Part shown: positions 33,137-39,984 of the stretch, one piece after another
Numbering within the stretch: the first letter of the stretch is position 1
Layout of the letters: the number at the start of each line of letters is the position of its first letter
Source of the DNA: Streptomyces sp. A 4/2
Lineage (GTDB): Bacteria; Actinomycetota; Actinomycetes; Streptomycetales; Streptomycetaceae
Length of the DNA stretch: 64,000 nt
Assembly (NCBI RefSeq): GCF_940670765.1
Contig: NZ_CALNVW010000037.1
Span: 62,001-126,000, forward strand
Direction of reading: 5' to 3'
Notes under the pieces: model-generated
The model's input: only the letters and a program-made list of their open reading frames with translations
Databases searched by the model: none
What the model was told of the DNA's origin: nothing
Translations under genes and position numbers: made by a program

Positions 33137-34000
33137 GTGACCGCGCTCCCCACCGTCATCGCGGTCTGTGGCCACGAGGCCGCCTTCGGCCGCGCCCTCG
33201 ACGGCGTACTGGCCGGCAGCGGCGTTGTTCCCGTCGCACCGGGGCGGGAACTCCAGGCCGCAGTGGGCCGCGCGCTGCGGGCCGGTCCCGGGCCGGTCTG
33301 CGTGGTCCCGATGACCCTCGGCCGCGACCCCGAACTCGTCGCGGACACCGCGCGCACGCTGCGCCGGCCCGCCGCCGAACACCCGGGCCGGATCGCGCTC
33401 ACCGAGCCCTTCGGCTCGACGGAACACCTGATCGGCTGGCTCCGTGCGGCGGCCGGACACAGCGCGCCGGCCGAGGCCGAACCGGCCCTGCTGATCGTGG
33501 CGCCCGCGGCGGACCCGCACGCGGACGCCGAACTGTTCCGGGTCGCCCGGCTGGTACGCCAGTACGGGCGGCACGGGCTGGTCGAGGTCGCCCTGGCGGG
33601 CGGCGACCCCTCACCCGCCGAGGGCATCGACCGCTGCCGCAGGCTCGGCGCCGCCCGGGTCCGGGTGCTTCCCGCATCCTTCGTGGAGCCGGGGCCACCG
33701 GGACCGCCCGACCTGTCGCACCTGCCGGAACTCCCGCACCAGACCGAGGTGTTGTGCGGTGGCCCACTGCTCGGGAGGGCTGCGGTCGAGGCCGTACTCG
33801 CCACCAGGACCGGCGCGGCGCTGCGGAAGCTCGCGGCCCACGACGACGGGATCGCCGCCGGGTCGGCCCAGCACCACGGCCACACACACAGCCACGACGA
33901 CGATCACGACGACCACAACCATGCCCTCGACCACGAGCACGCACATCCACACCCGCACGTCACGGACCGGCCCTTGCACACCGCCGTCCTTCACCCCTGA
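33137..34000 (+). CDS. CbiX-like sirohydrochlorin/nickel chelatase with His-rich tail
   Basis: 287 residues from the GTG at 33137. Two similar halves in the CbiX style (VIAVCGHEAAFGRALDGVL; LLIVAPAADPHADAELFRVARLVR) lead to a C-terminal tail with about fifteen His residues between ~259 and 279. CbiX-family enzymes insert Co, Fe or Ni into tetrapyrroles. Here, inside a urease locus, the domain plus His tail more likely stores or delivers nickel to the urease maturation proteins; that is inference. It is intact and sits between two truncated urease genes. The expected GH(G/S)xR-type active site is only partly recognisable. Confidence 0.7.
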   Translation: MTALPTVIAVCGHEAAFGRALDGVLAGSGVVPVAPGRELQAAVGRALRAGPGPVCVVPMTLGRDPELVADTARTLRRPAAEHPGRIALTEPFGSTEHLIGWLRAAAGHSAPAEAEPALLIVAPAADPHADAELFRVARLVRQYGRHGLVEVALAGGDPSPAEGIDRCRRLGAARVRVLPASFVEPGPPGPPDLSHLPELPHQTEVLCGGPLLGRAAVEAVLATRTGAALRKLAAHDDGIAAGSAQHHGHTHSHDDDHDDHNHALDHEHAHPHPHVTDRPLHTAVLHP

Positions 34001-34043
34001 TCGCCCCAGCCCCCTGACGCACCGCTGCTGAAACGAGGCACCC

Positions 34044-34136
34044 ATGGCAGGCCAGCCGACATATCTGTACGGCGACGATCCCGTCGAGATCAACGCCGGA
34101 CTGCCCCTCGACCAGCTGTTCTTCCTCGTCCGATGA
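34044..34136 (+). pseudogene. Fused remnant: urease beta start joined to alpha end (ureB-ureC scar)
   Basis: An ATG (34044) preceded by GAGG opens a 30-residue frame. Residues ~7-19 (YLYGDDPVEINAG) match the start of urease beta subunits (YGDxPIEINAGRP). The last ~10 (LPLDQLFFLV) resemble the C-terminal end of UreC (LPLxQRYFLF-type). The stop overlaps the ureF ATG by ATGA, as a real ureC would. The simplest reading is one in-frame deletion removing nearly all of ureB and all but the tail of ureC. No intact catalytic subunit is present in the window. Confidence 0.6.
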
Positions 34137-34858
34137 CGGCCCCGGTGATACTCGACAGCGCGCCGCCGAACACCCTGCTGAGTTCGCTCCTGGTCAGTCT
34201 CCAGCTCACCGACTCGGCGTTCCCCAGCGGCTTCTACACGCTCTCGCACGGGCTGGAGGGGTTCGCCCAGGCGGGCATGGTCGACCCCGAGGGTCTGGCC
34301 CCGCTGTTGTCCGACCTGCTGCACCACGGCATCGGCCCGTCCGACGCCACGGCGCTCGCCCTGGCGCACACCGCGGCGGTGCACCGGTCCTGGGGGCAGG
34401 TGGCCGAGGTCGACGAGCGGCTGTACGCCACGAAGCTCAGCCGGGAGATCCGGGTGGCGGCCACCCGGACCGGCCGTCAGATGCTCGACCTGGCCCGGCA
34501 GGTGTTTCCCAGCGAGGCCGTCGAGGAGTACGCGGCCGTGGTGGCCCGCCGCGAGGCGCCCGGCAACCAGGCCGTGGTCGCCGCGGTGATCCAGGCCGGT
34601 ATGGGCGTACCCCGCCAACAGGCGGTGGCCACGGACCTGTTCGCCTTCTGTGCCGCCTTCGCCGGGGCGGCGCTGCGGCTGCGGCTCACCGATCACCGCA
34701 AGGCGCAGGTACTGCTGCGGGAGGCCGCCCCGGTGGTCGAGGAGGTGACGGCGGCGGCCGTCCGCCGTGAACTCGCCGACCTGGGTGGCTGCATTCCCAC
34801 CACCGACGCGCTGTCGGGGCGCCATGAGCGTTCCGACGCACGCCTGTTCGCCAACTGA
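34133..34858 (+). CDS. ureF: Urease accessory protein UreF
   Basis: 241 residues, all-helical. UreF landmarks are clear: LQLTDSAFPSGFYTLSHGLEGF near the N-terminus and FCAAFAGAALRLRLTDH in the second half. UreF joins UreD and UreG to load nickel into urease and acts as the effector of the UreG GTPase. Start fixed by the ATGA overlap with the ureC remnant. The gene is full-length although its substrate subunits are gone from this locus. A perfect hairpin follows its stop. Confidence 0.92.
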   Translation: MTAPVILDSAPPNTLLSSLLVSLQLTDSAFPSGFYTLSHGLEGFAQAGMVDPEGLAPLLSDLLHHGIGPSDATALALAHTAAVHRSWGQVAEVDERLYATKLSREIRVAATRTGRQMLDLARQVFPSEAVEEYAAVVARREAPGNQAVVAAVIQAGMGVPRQQAVATDLFAFCAAFAGAALRLRLTDHRKAQVLLREAAPVVEEVTAAAVRRELADLGGCIPTTDALSGRHERSDARLFAN

Positions 34859-34860
34859 CC

Positions 34861-34888
34861 GCTGTGTGCGCGGACCCGCGCACACAGC
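34861..34888 (+). terminator. 13-bp perfect hairpin between ureF and ureG
   Basis: GCTGTGTGCGCGG (34861-34873) pairs perfectly with 34876-34888; sterically this is a stem with a small GACC loop. Within the operon it may attenuate or stabilise the mRNA. Confidence 0.65.
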
Positions 34889-34912
34889 CCGTAACGACAC
34901 AGCCCGTAACCA
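34883..34912. repeat. 15-bp tandem repeat between ureF and ureG
   Basis: CACAGCCCGTAACGA and CACAGCCCGTAACCA lie head to tail (34883, 34898). A decayed third copy and related CCCGTA segments continue to about 34945, filling the 120-base gap before ureG. Confidence 0.75.
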
Positions 34913-34978
34913 CAGAGCGTAACCACGGAACCCGTACCCGCAGAGCAGCGCATCCACAGACCGAGGAGAGGAAACGCC

Positions 34979-35599
34979 ATGGACGACAAGGTGCTGAGGG
35001 TGGGCATCGCGGGACCGGTCGGCTCGGGGAAGACCGCGCTGATCGAGGCCCTCGTGCCGCTGCTCGTCGAGCGCGGTCGCACTCCGGCGGTGGTCACCAA
35101 CGACATCTACACGCAGGAGGACGCGATCCATGTCCGCCGCACGCTGGAGGGGGTGCTCGACCCCGAGCGGGTGGTCGGCGTCGAGACGGGTGCCTGCCCG
35201 CACACGGCGGTGCGCGACGACCCGACGATGAATCTGGCCGCGGGAGCCGAACTGCTCGAACGCTTCCCGGACGTGGACACGCTGCTCTTCGAGAGCGGCG
35301 GCGACAATCTGACGCTGACGTTCAGTCCGGCGCTGGTGGACATGTTCATGTTCGTACTGGACACGGCCGAGGGCGAGAAGATGCCCCGCAAGCGCGGCCC
35401 CGGCATCACCACCTCCGACCTGCTGGTGATCAACAAGATCGACATCGCGCAGTACGTGCGGACCGACCTCGCCGTCATGGAGGGCGACGCGATCCGGGTC
35501 CGGGACGGCCTGCCGGTGATCCTCACCGACTGCCTGACCGGGCAGGGCGTGGCGGACGTACTGGACTTCATCGAGTCACGGCGCAAGGTGCTGGTCTGA
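34979..35599 (+). CDS. ureG: Urease accessory GTPase UreG
   Basis: 206 residues, full length. P-loop GPVGSGKT (12-19), the nickel-binding CPH motif (Cys74-Pro-His76 in ETGACPHTA), a Walker-B-type segment (TLLFESGGDN) and the NKID guanine motif are all intact. UreG dimerises around nickel and, on GTP hydrolysis, delivers it to urease. The ATG follows a GGAGAGGAAACGCC region. One base separates its stop from the ureD ATG. No signs of decay, so it may still serve a urease encoded elsewhere in the genome. Confidence 0.95.
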   Translation: MDDKVLRVGIAGPVGSGKTALIEALVPLLVERGRTPAVVTNDIYTQEDAIHVRRTLEGVLDPERVVGVETGACPHTAVRDDPTMNLAAGAELLERFPDVDTLLFESGGDNLTLTFSPALVDMFMFVLDTAEGEKMPRKRGPGITTSDLLVINKIDIAQYVRTDLAVMEGDAIRVRDGLPVILTDCLTGQGVADVLDFIESRRKVLV

Positions 35600-35600
35600 G

Positions 35601-36596
35601 ATGGCCCTGGTCACGCAGGAACCCGAGACCTCCGGCGGGACCCGCCCGGGGTCCGCGACGGGCCGGCAGGTGCCGCGCCTCTCCGCCGCGCACCACACCC
35701 CGCGCCGGATCCCGGCGGAGGTGGCCCGGTACGCATCCGTTCCCGACACCCTCCCCGCAGGCTCGGCCGGAAGGATCGGCCTGCTGGAACTGGGCTTCGA
35801 ACGGCTCCAGGGCCGGACCGAACTGGTCCACCGGTACGAGGAGTCGCCGCTCCAGATCATGCACCCGCTGTACGTGGATCCGCTGCGGCCGAAGATGGCG
35901 TTCACCTCCATGACGTCCGTCGGCGGCGGCATGGTGCAGGCCGACCGGTACCGCATCGACGTCTGCTGCGGCGCTGAGACCGAGGCGCACCTCACCACGC
36001 AGGCGGCGACCGAGGTCCACCGGATGGAGCACGACTACGCGACCCGGCTGGTCAACCTCCGGGCGGGCCCCGACGCGTACCTGGAGTACCTGCCGGACCC
36101 GCTGATCCCGTTCCGCGGCGCCCGGCTCTACCAGCGCACCGTCATCACCGCCGACCCCACCGCCACCGTGGTGATCGGCGAGACGGTGACCCCGGGACGG
36201 CCCGCGCTCGGTGAACACCACGTCTACGACGTCCTCGGCCTCGACCTGGAGGTGCGGCGGCCCGACGGGCGGCTCCTCGCCCTGGACACCATGCGGTTCT
36301 GCCCCGACCTGCACGGTGTGAACGGTCCCGGCGTGCTGTCCGGACACGCCTGTGTGGGCTCGCTGTTCGTGGTGAGCGGCCGGTGCGCCGCGACCGTGGT
36401 GGCCGATGCCCTGCACACCGCGCTCGACGGCCGGGGCGTGCTGCACGGCGTGAGCGTGCTGCCGCACGACTGCGGAGCCTGGGTCCGGATCCTGGGCGAC
36501 GACGCGCCCGCCGTGGCCGCCGCCCGGCACGCGGCCTGGGACGCCGCCCGCCGGCTGCTCACCGGATCACCCGCACCCGACCTGCGCCATTCCTGA
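35601..36596 (+). CDS. ureD: Urease accessory protein UreD (UreH)
   Basis: 331 residues. The beta-helical UreD scaffold is recognisable by LYVDPLRPKMAFTSMTSVGGGMVQADRY (the SxGGGxxxGD-like region), LTTQAATEVHRMEHDYA and DPLIPFRGARLYQRTVI. It binds the urease apoprotein and guides nickel from UreG through UreF. The first ~45 residues are a polar extension. It directly follows ureG and precedes the Amt gene by 49 bases. Intact despite loss of the structural subunits next door. Confidence 0.9.
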   Translation: MALVTQEPETSGGTRPGSATGRQVPRLSAAHHTPRRIPAEVARYASVPDTLPAGSAGRIGLLELGFERLQGRTELVHRYEESPLQIMHPLYVDPLRPKMAFTSMTSVGGGMVQADRYRIDVCCGAETEAHLTTQAATEVHRMEHDYATRLVNLRAGPDAYLEYLPDPLIPFRGARLYQRTVITADPTATVVIGETVTPGRPALGEHHVYDVLGLDLEVRRPDGRLLALDTMRFCPDLHGVNGPGVLSGHACVGSLFVVSGRCAATVVADALHTALDGRGVLHGVSVLPHDCGAWVRILGDDAPAVAAARHAAWDAARRLLTGSPAPDLRHS

Positions 36597-36645
36597 CCCG
36601 CACCGCGCCGGATCAGGGCGCGGACACCGGACAGAGTGAGGAACC

Positions 36646-38025
36646 ATGCCACCCAGCTACGATTCCGGCGACACCGCCTGGCTGCTCGTCAGCACGGCGA
36701 TGGTGCTGCTGATGACCCCGGGGCTCGCCTTCTTCTACGGGGGGATGGTCCGCACCAAACATGTCCTGGTGATGCTCAAGATGAGCTTCGCCTGCCTGTG
36801 TGTGGTCAGCGTGGTCTGGTTCGCGTTGGGCTACAGCCTGGCCTTCTCCGGTGACGTCGGGGGCGTCGGCCTGATCGGCGACGCCCAGCAGGGCTTCCTG
36901 CACGGCATCGGCCCCAAGACCCTGCACGGTCACATCCCCACCTATGTGTTCGCCACCTTCCAGATGGCCTTCGCCATCATCACGGTGGCCCTGATCAGCG
37001 GCTCGATCGCGGGCCGGGCCCGGATGTCCGCCTGGCTGGTGTTCGCGGCCGTCTGGACGCTGGTGGTCTACGCCCCACTGGCGCACTGGGTCTTCGACCC
37101 GCGGGGCTGGGTGGTGCACCACCTGGGTGCACTGGACTTCGCGGGCGGGCTGCCCGTCGAGATCAACTCGGGCTTCGCCGGTCTCGCGGTGGCCACGGTG
37201 GTCCGGGGCCGCAAGGACTTCCGCAGGCTGGAGCTCAGGCCGAACAACGTCCCGCTGGTGGCGCTCGGCCTGGCACTGCTCTGGTTCGGCTGGTTCGGCT
37301 TCAACTCCGGTTCGGCGCTCACCGATCAGGGCGCGGCGGCGACCGCCCTGATCAACACCCAGCTCGGCGCGGCGGGCGCGCTGATCACCTGGCCGATGGT
37401 GGAGAAGTGGCGCGCCGGCCAGGTGACCATGACCGGTGTCTGTTCCGGCGCCGTCGCCGGGATGGTCGCCATCACCCCGGCCTGCGGTGAGATCTCACCG
37501 GTCGGCGCGCTGGTGACCGGGCTGGTGGCCGGCGTGGTGTGTGCCTTCGCGATCACCCTGAAGTACCGCTTCGGGGTGGACGACACCCTGGACGTGGTCG
37601 GGGTGCACGGCTGGGGCGGCATCACCGGTACCTTCATGGTCGGCCTCTTCGCCACCGCCCAGGTCAGCGGCCGGAAGGGCCTGTTCTACGGCGGCGGGTG
37701 GGACCAGCTGGGCAAACAGGTCGTCGCGATCCTGGCCTGCGCCACCTTCTCCTTCCTCGCGACCTGGCTGATCGCCAAGGCCATCGACGTGACCATCGGC
37801 TTCAGCACCCCCGAGTCGTACGAGCACGTGCCGGGCGCCGACGAGGAGCGTGCGTACGACTTCCGTACGGTGTCGCAGATCGCGGACCTCACCGAGGACC
37901 GGCCCGGAGCGGCCGGTGCGGGCCGGGCCCCCGCCGAGGTCGGGGCCGGGCGCCGCGCCGCCTCCGACGCCGAGGTGGTCGAACGGATCCGGCGGCTGGT
38001 CAAGGAGCGGAATGCCGACCGCTGA
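36646..38025 (+). CDS. Amt-family ammonium transporter with Glu at the first twin-His site
   Basis: 459 residues with eleven helices; a Shine-Dalgarno (GTGAGGA) precedes the ATG. Amt blocks: MTPGLAFFYGGMVR, WFGWFGFNSGS and DVVGVHGWGGITGTF. The pore normally has two His residues; the second (His321) is present, but the first falls in DFAGGLPVEINSG, giving Glu172. Some fungal Mep proteins have the same swap. The C-terminal ~75 residues form a cytoplasmic tail with the family's YDF segment. It sits downstream of the urease accessory genes, where it would import or recapture ammonium. No glnK or glnD is adjacent. Confidence 0.9.
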   Translation: MPPSYDSGDTAWLLVSTAMVLLMTPGLAFFYGGMVRTKHVLVMLKMSFACLCVVSVVWFALGYSLAFSGDVGGVGLIGDAQQGFLHGIGPKTLHGHIPTYVFATFQMAFAIITVALISGSIAGRARMSAWLVFAAVWTLVVYAPLAHWVFDPRGWVVHHLGALDFAGGLPVEINSGFAGLAVATVVRGRKDFRRLELRPNNVPLVALGLALLWFGWFGFNSGSALTDQGAAATALINTQLGAAGALITWPMVEKWRAGQVTMTGVCSGAVAGMVAITPACGEISPVGALVTGLVAGVVCAFAITLKYRFGVDDTLDVVGVHGWGGITGTFMVGLFATAQVSGRKGLFYGGGWDQLGKQVVAILACATFSFLATWLIAKAIDVTIGFSTPESYEHVPGADEERAYDFRTVSQIADLTEDRPGAAGAGRAPAEVGAGRRAASDAEVVERIRRLVKERNADR

Positions 38026-38063
38026 CGCCCCGGGCCGACCCGACAAGACCGACCGGACAGGCC

Positions 38064-38711
38064 CTACGCGCTGATCGGGAACTCCTGCCCCAGCTCCCGG
38101 AAGACCTGGATGTTCAGCGCGAAGGCCCGCTTGCACTCGTCCACGATCCGGCGCTTCTCCAGATCGTCCGCGTCCACCGCGTCCAGCAGTTCCCGGTAAC
38201 CCCGCTTGAAGGCGGCGGGGTTGGGGATCTCCTCGAAGACGTAGAACCGCACACCGTCGCCCTTGCGCGCGAAGCCCCAGGTCTTCTCCGCCGTGTCGCG
38301 GATGATCTGGCCGCCGGAGAGGTCGCCGAGGTAGCGGGTGTAGTGGTGCGCCACGTACCCGGCGGGCCAGGCGTTCGCGCAGTGCGCCACCCGCTCCGCG
38401 TACGCCGCGGTGGCGGGCAGCGGCGTCGCACCCGCACGCCAGCCGTCGCCGCGCAGATGCGCCAGATCCCGCTCCAGCTCGGCCGTACGCATCAGCTCCG
38501 GCTGGATGAACGGCCCGGCGACCTGGTCCGACGCGAGCTTCTCCGCGCCCTCCTCCAGGGCCCGGTACACGAACCACAGCTGCTCGGTGTAGCGCGCGTA
38601 CGCCTCCACCCCGAGCCGGCCGTTCAACAGGTCCCTCATGAACGTCGGGGACTGGGCCTCGGCGTGCTGCTCGTGCGAGGCGGTGCGGATGAGCGTCGAG
38701 AAGGCGTCCAT
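38064..38711 (-). CDS. hmuO: Biliverdin-producing heme oxygenase
   Basis: 215 residues, full length for a soluble heme oxygenase. The proximal His region is SHEQHAEAQSPTFM and the distal helix has the GDLSGGQ motif, with Tyr and Arg residues around it (YTRYLGDLSGGQIIRDT). It opens heme to biliverdin, CO and iron, releasing iron from heme brought in by HmuTUV. A perfect palindromic iron box lies 50 bases upstream of the ATG. It is placed between the Amt gene and the methionine aminopeptidase gene. Confidence 0.92.
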   Translation of the reverse strand: MDAFSTLIRTASHEQHAEAQSPTFMRDLLNGRLGVEAYARYTEQLWFVYRALEEGAEKLASDQVAGPFIQPELMRTAELERDLAHLRGDGWRAGATPLPATAAYAERVAHCANAWPAGYVAHHYTRYLGDLSGGQIIRDTAEKTWGFARKGDGVRFYVFEEIPNPAAFKRGYRELLDAVDADDLEKRRIVDECKRAFALNIQVFRELGQEFPISA

Positions 38712-38760
38712 GACGGACCTCCAGAGAGCCGGAGCGGGCGGGGAACCTGAGTAGATCCTC

Positions 38761-38782
38761 TGACTTAGGCTTACCTAAGTCA
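38761..38782 (-). promoter_or_regulatory. Palindromic DmdR/IdeR iron box before heme oxygenase
   Basis: TGACTTAGG (38761-38769) and CCTAAGTCA (38774-38782) are perfect inverted arms around CTTA, giving the TTAGG...CCTAA core of the iron box. The site is about 50 bases before the heme oxygenase ATG. Confidence 0.85.
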
Positions 38783-38865
38783 ATACGTTCCCGACGACCT
38801 GTCGGTAAAACGCTACCCAGTACCCGCCCGTACGCAACCTCTCGGCGCGCGGCCCCGGTGTCCGG

Positions 38866-39723
38866 TCAGGGGAGCGTCAGGATCTCCGCCCCCGTGTCCG
38901 TCACCACCAGCGTGTGCTCGAACTGGGCGGTCCGCTTCCGGTCCTTGGTGACCACGGTCCAGCCGTCGTCCCACATGTCGTAGTCGTGGGACCCGAGCGT
39001 GAGCATCGGCTCGATCGTGAAGGTCATTCCCGGCTTGATCAGTTCCTTCGCGTACGGGCTGTCGTAGTGCGGGACGATCAGCCCGGAGTGGAAGGAGGTG
39101 CTGATGCCGTGACCGGTGAAGTCCCGTACGACCCCGTAGCCGAAGCGCTTCGCGTACGACTCGATGACCCGCCCGATGATGTTGATCTGGCGGCCGGGCT
39201 TCACCGCCTTGACGGCGCGGTCGAGGGACTCCCGGGTCCGCTCGACCAGCAGCCGCGACTCCTCGTCGACGTCCCCGCAGAGGTAGGTGGCGTTGTTGTC
39301 GCCGTGCACGCCGTTGATGTACGCGGTGACGTCCAGATTCACGATGTCGCCGTCCCGCAGCACGGTGGAATCCGGAATCCCGTGACAGATGACTTCGTTG
39401 ACCGAGGTGCAGAGCGACTTCTTGAACCCGCGGTAGCCGAGCGTCGACGGATAGGCCCCGTGGTCGCACATGAACTCATGGGCGACCCGGTCGAGTTCGT
39501 CCGTCGTCACACCGGGCACGATGTGCTTGGCGGCCTCCGCCATCGCCCGGGCGGCGATACGGCCCGCGACGCGCATCCGCTCCACGGTGTCGGCGTTCTG
39601 GACTTCCGGTCCGGTGTACGGCGTCGGCGCGGGCTTGCCCACGTACTCGGGACGCCGGATGTTTCCGGGTACGGAACGGGTGGGAGAGAGCTCCCCTGGT
39701 ACGAGAAGTGACTGGCCAGACAT
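38866..39723 (-). CDS. map: Type I methionine aminopeptidase
   Basis: 285 residues from the ATG at 39723; a longer upstream frame exists but has no start signal. The enzyme removes N-terminal Met from new proteins. Metal ligands of the pita-bread fold are visible: NLDVTAYINGVHGDNN (two Asp), TGHGIST (His), FTIEPM (Glu) and AQFEHTL (Glu), with the active-site His in EVICHGIPD. An N-terminal ~45-residue segment (PGNIRRPEYVGKPAP) is the usual actinobacterial extension with a PxxP-like linker. TACACT seven bases before the ATG suggests a leaderless transcript. Confidence 0.95.
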   Translation of the reverse strand: MSGQSLLVPGELSPTRSVPGNIRRPEYVGKPAPTPYTGPEVQNADTVERMRVAGRIAARAMAEAAKHIVPGVTTDELDRVAHEFMCDHGAYPSTLGYRGFKKSLCTSVNEVICHGIPDSTVLRDGDIVNLDVTAYINGVHGDNNATYLCGDVDEESRLLVERTRESLDRAVKAVKPGRQINIIGRVIESYAKRFGYGVVRDFTGHGISTSFHSGLIVPHYDSPYAKELIKPGMTFTIEPMLTLGSHDYDMWDDGWTVVTKDRKRTAQFEHTLVVTDTGAEILTLP

Positions 39724-39730
39724 GCCAGCG

Positions 39731-39736
39731 AGTGTA
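39731..39736 (-). promoter_or_regulatory. Leaderless-type -10 element before map
   Basis: On the minus strand TACACT ends seven bases before the map ATG; no Shine-Dalgarno is present. On the plus strand the same 30 bases precede the divergent small gene. Confidence 0.5.
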
Positions 39737-39753
39737 TGAGAGAGGAGCCGACC

Positions 39754-39984
39754 ATGGCTTTGTTCAAGAAGCGTGCGGCAGCGAAGCCGGGCGAGTGGTA
39801 CTACTGCATCCAGCACAAAAAGGTCGAAGAGGGGCCGGAGTGCCCGGCGAAGGACCGCTTCGGTCCGTACGCCACCCGCGAGGAGGCGACGCACGCCATG
39901 GAGACGGCGGCCGAGCGCAACCTGGAGTGGGAGACCGACCCCAAGTGGCACGACAAGGGCGAAGCCACCGACGAAGAGACCTGA
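39754..39984 (+). CDS. Small SPOR-like conserved actinobacterial protein
   Basis: 76 residues from the ATG at 39754 with GAGAGGAG eight bases upstream. It is hydrophilic and cytoplasmic, with WYYCIQHKKVEEGPECPAKD containing two Cys, then GPYATREEATHAMETAAERN, which resembles the GPYxxxxEAxxAxxxL half of SPOR domains. The C-terminus is acidic. I know similar short proteins from Streptomyces but no function. It is divergent from map, and its stop abuts the stop of the convergent MFS gene with no base between. Confidence 0.7.
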   Translation: MALFKKRAAAKPGEWYYCIQHKKVEEGPECPAKDRFGPYATREEATHAMETAAERNLEWETDPKWHDKGEATDEET

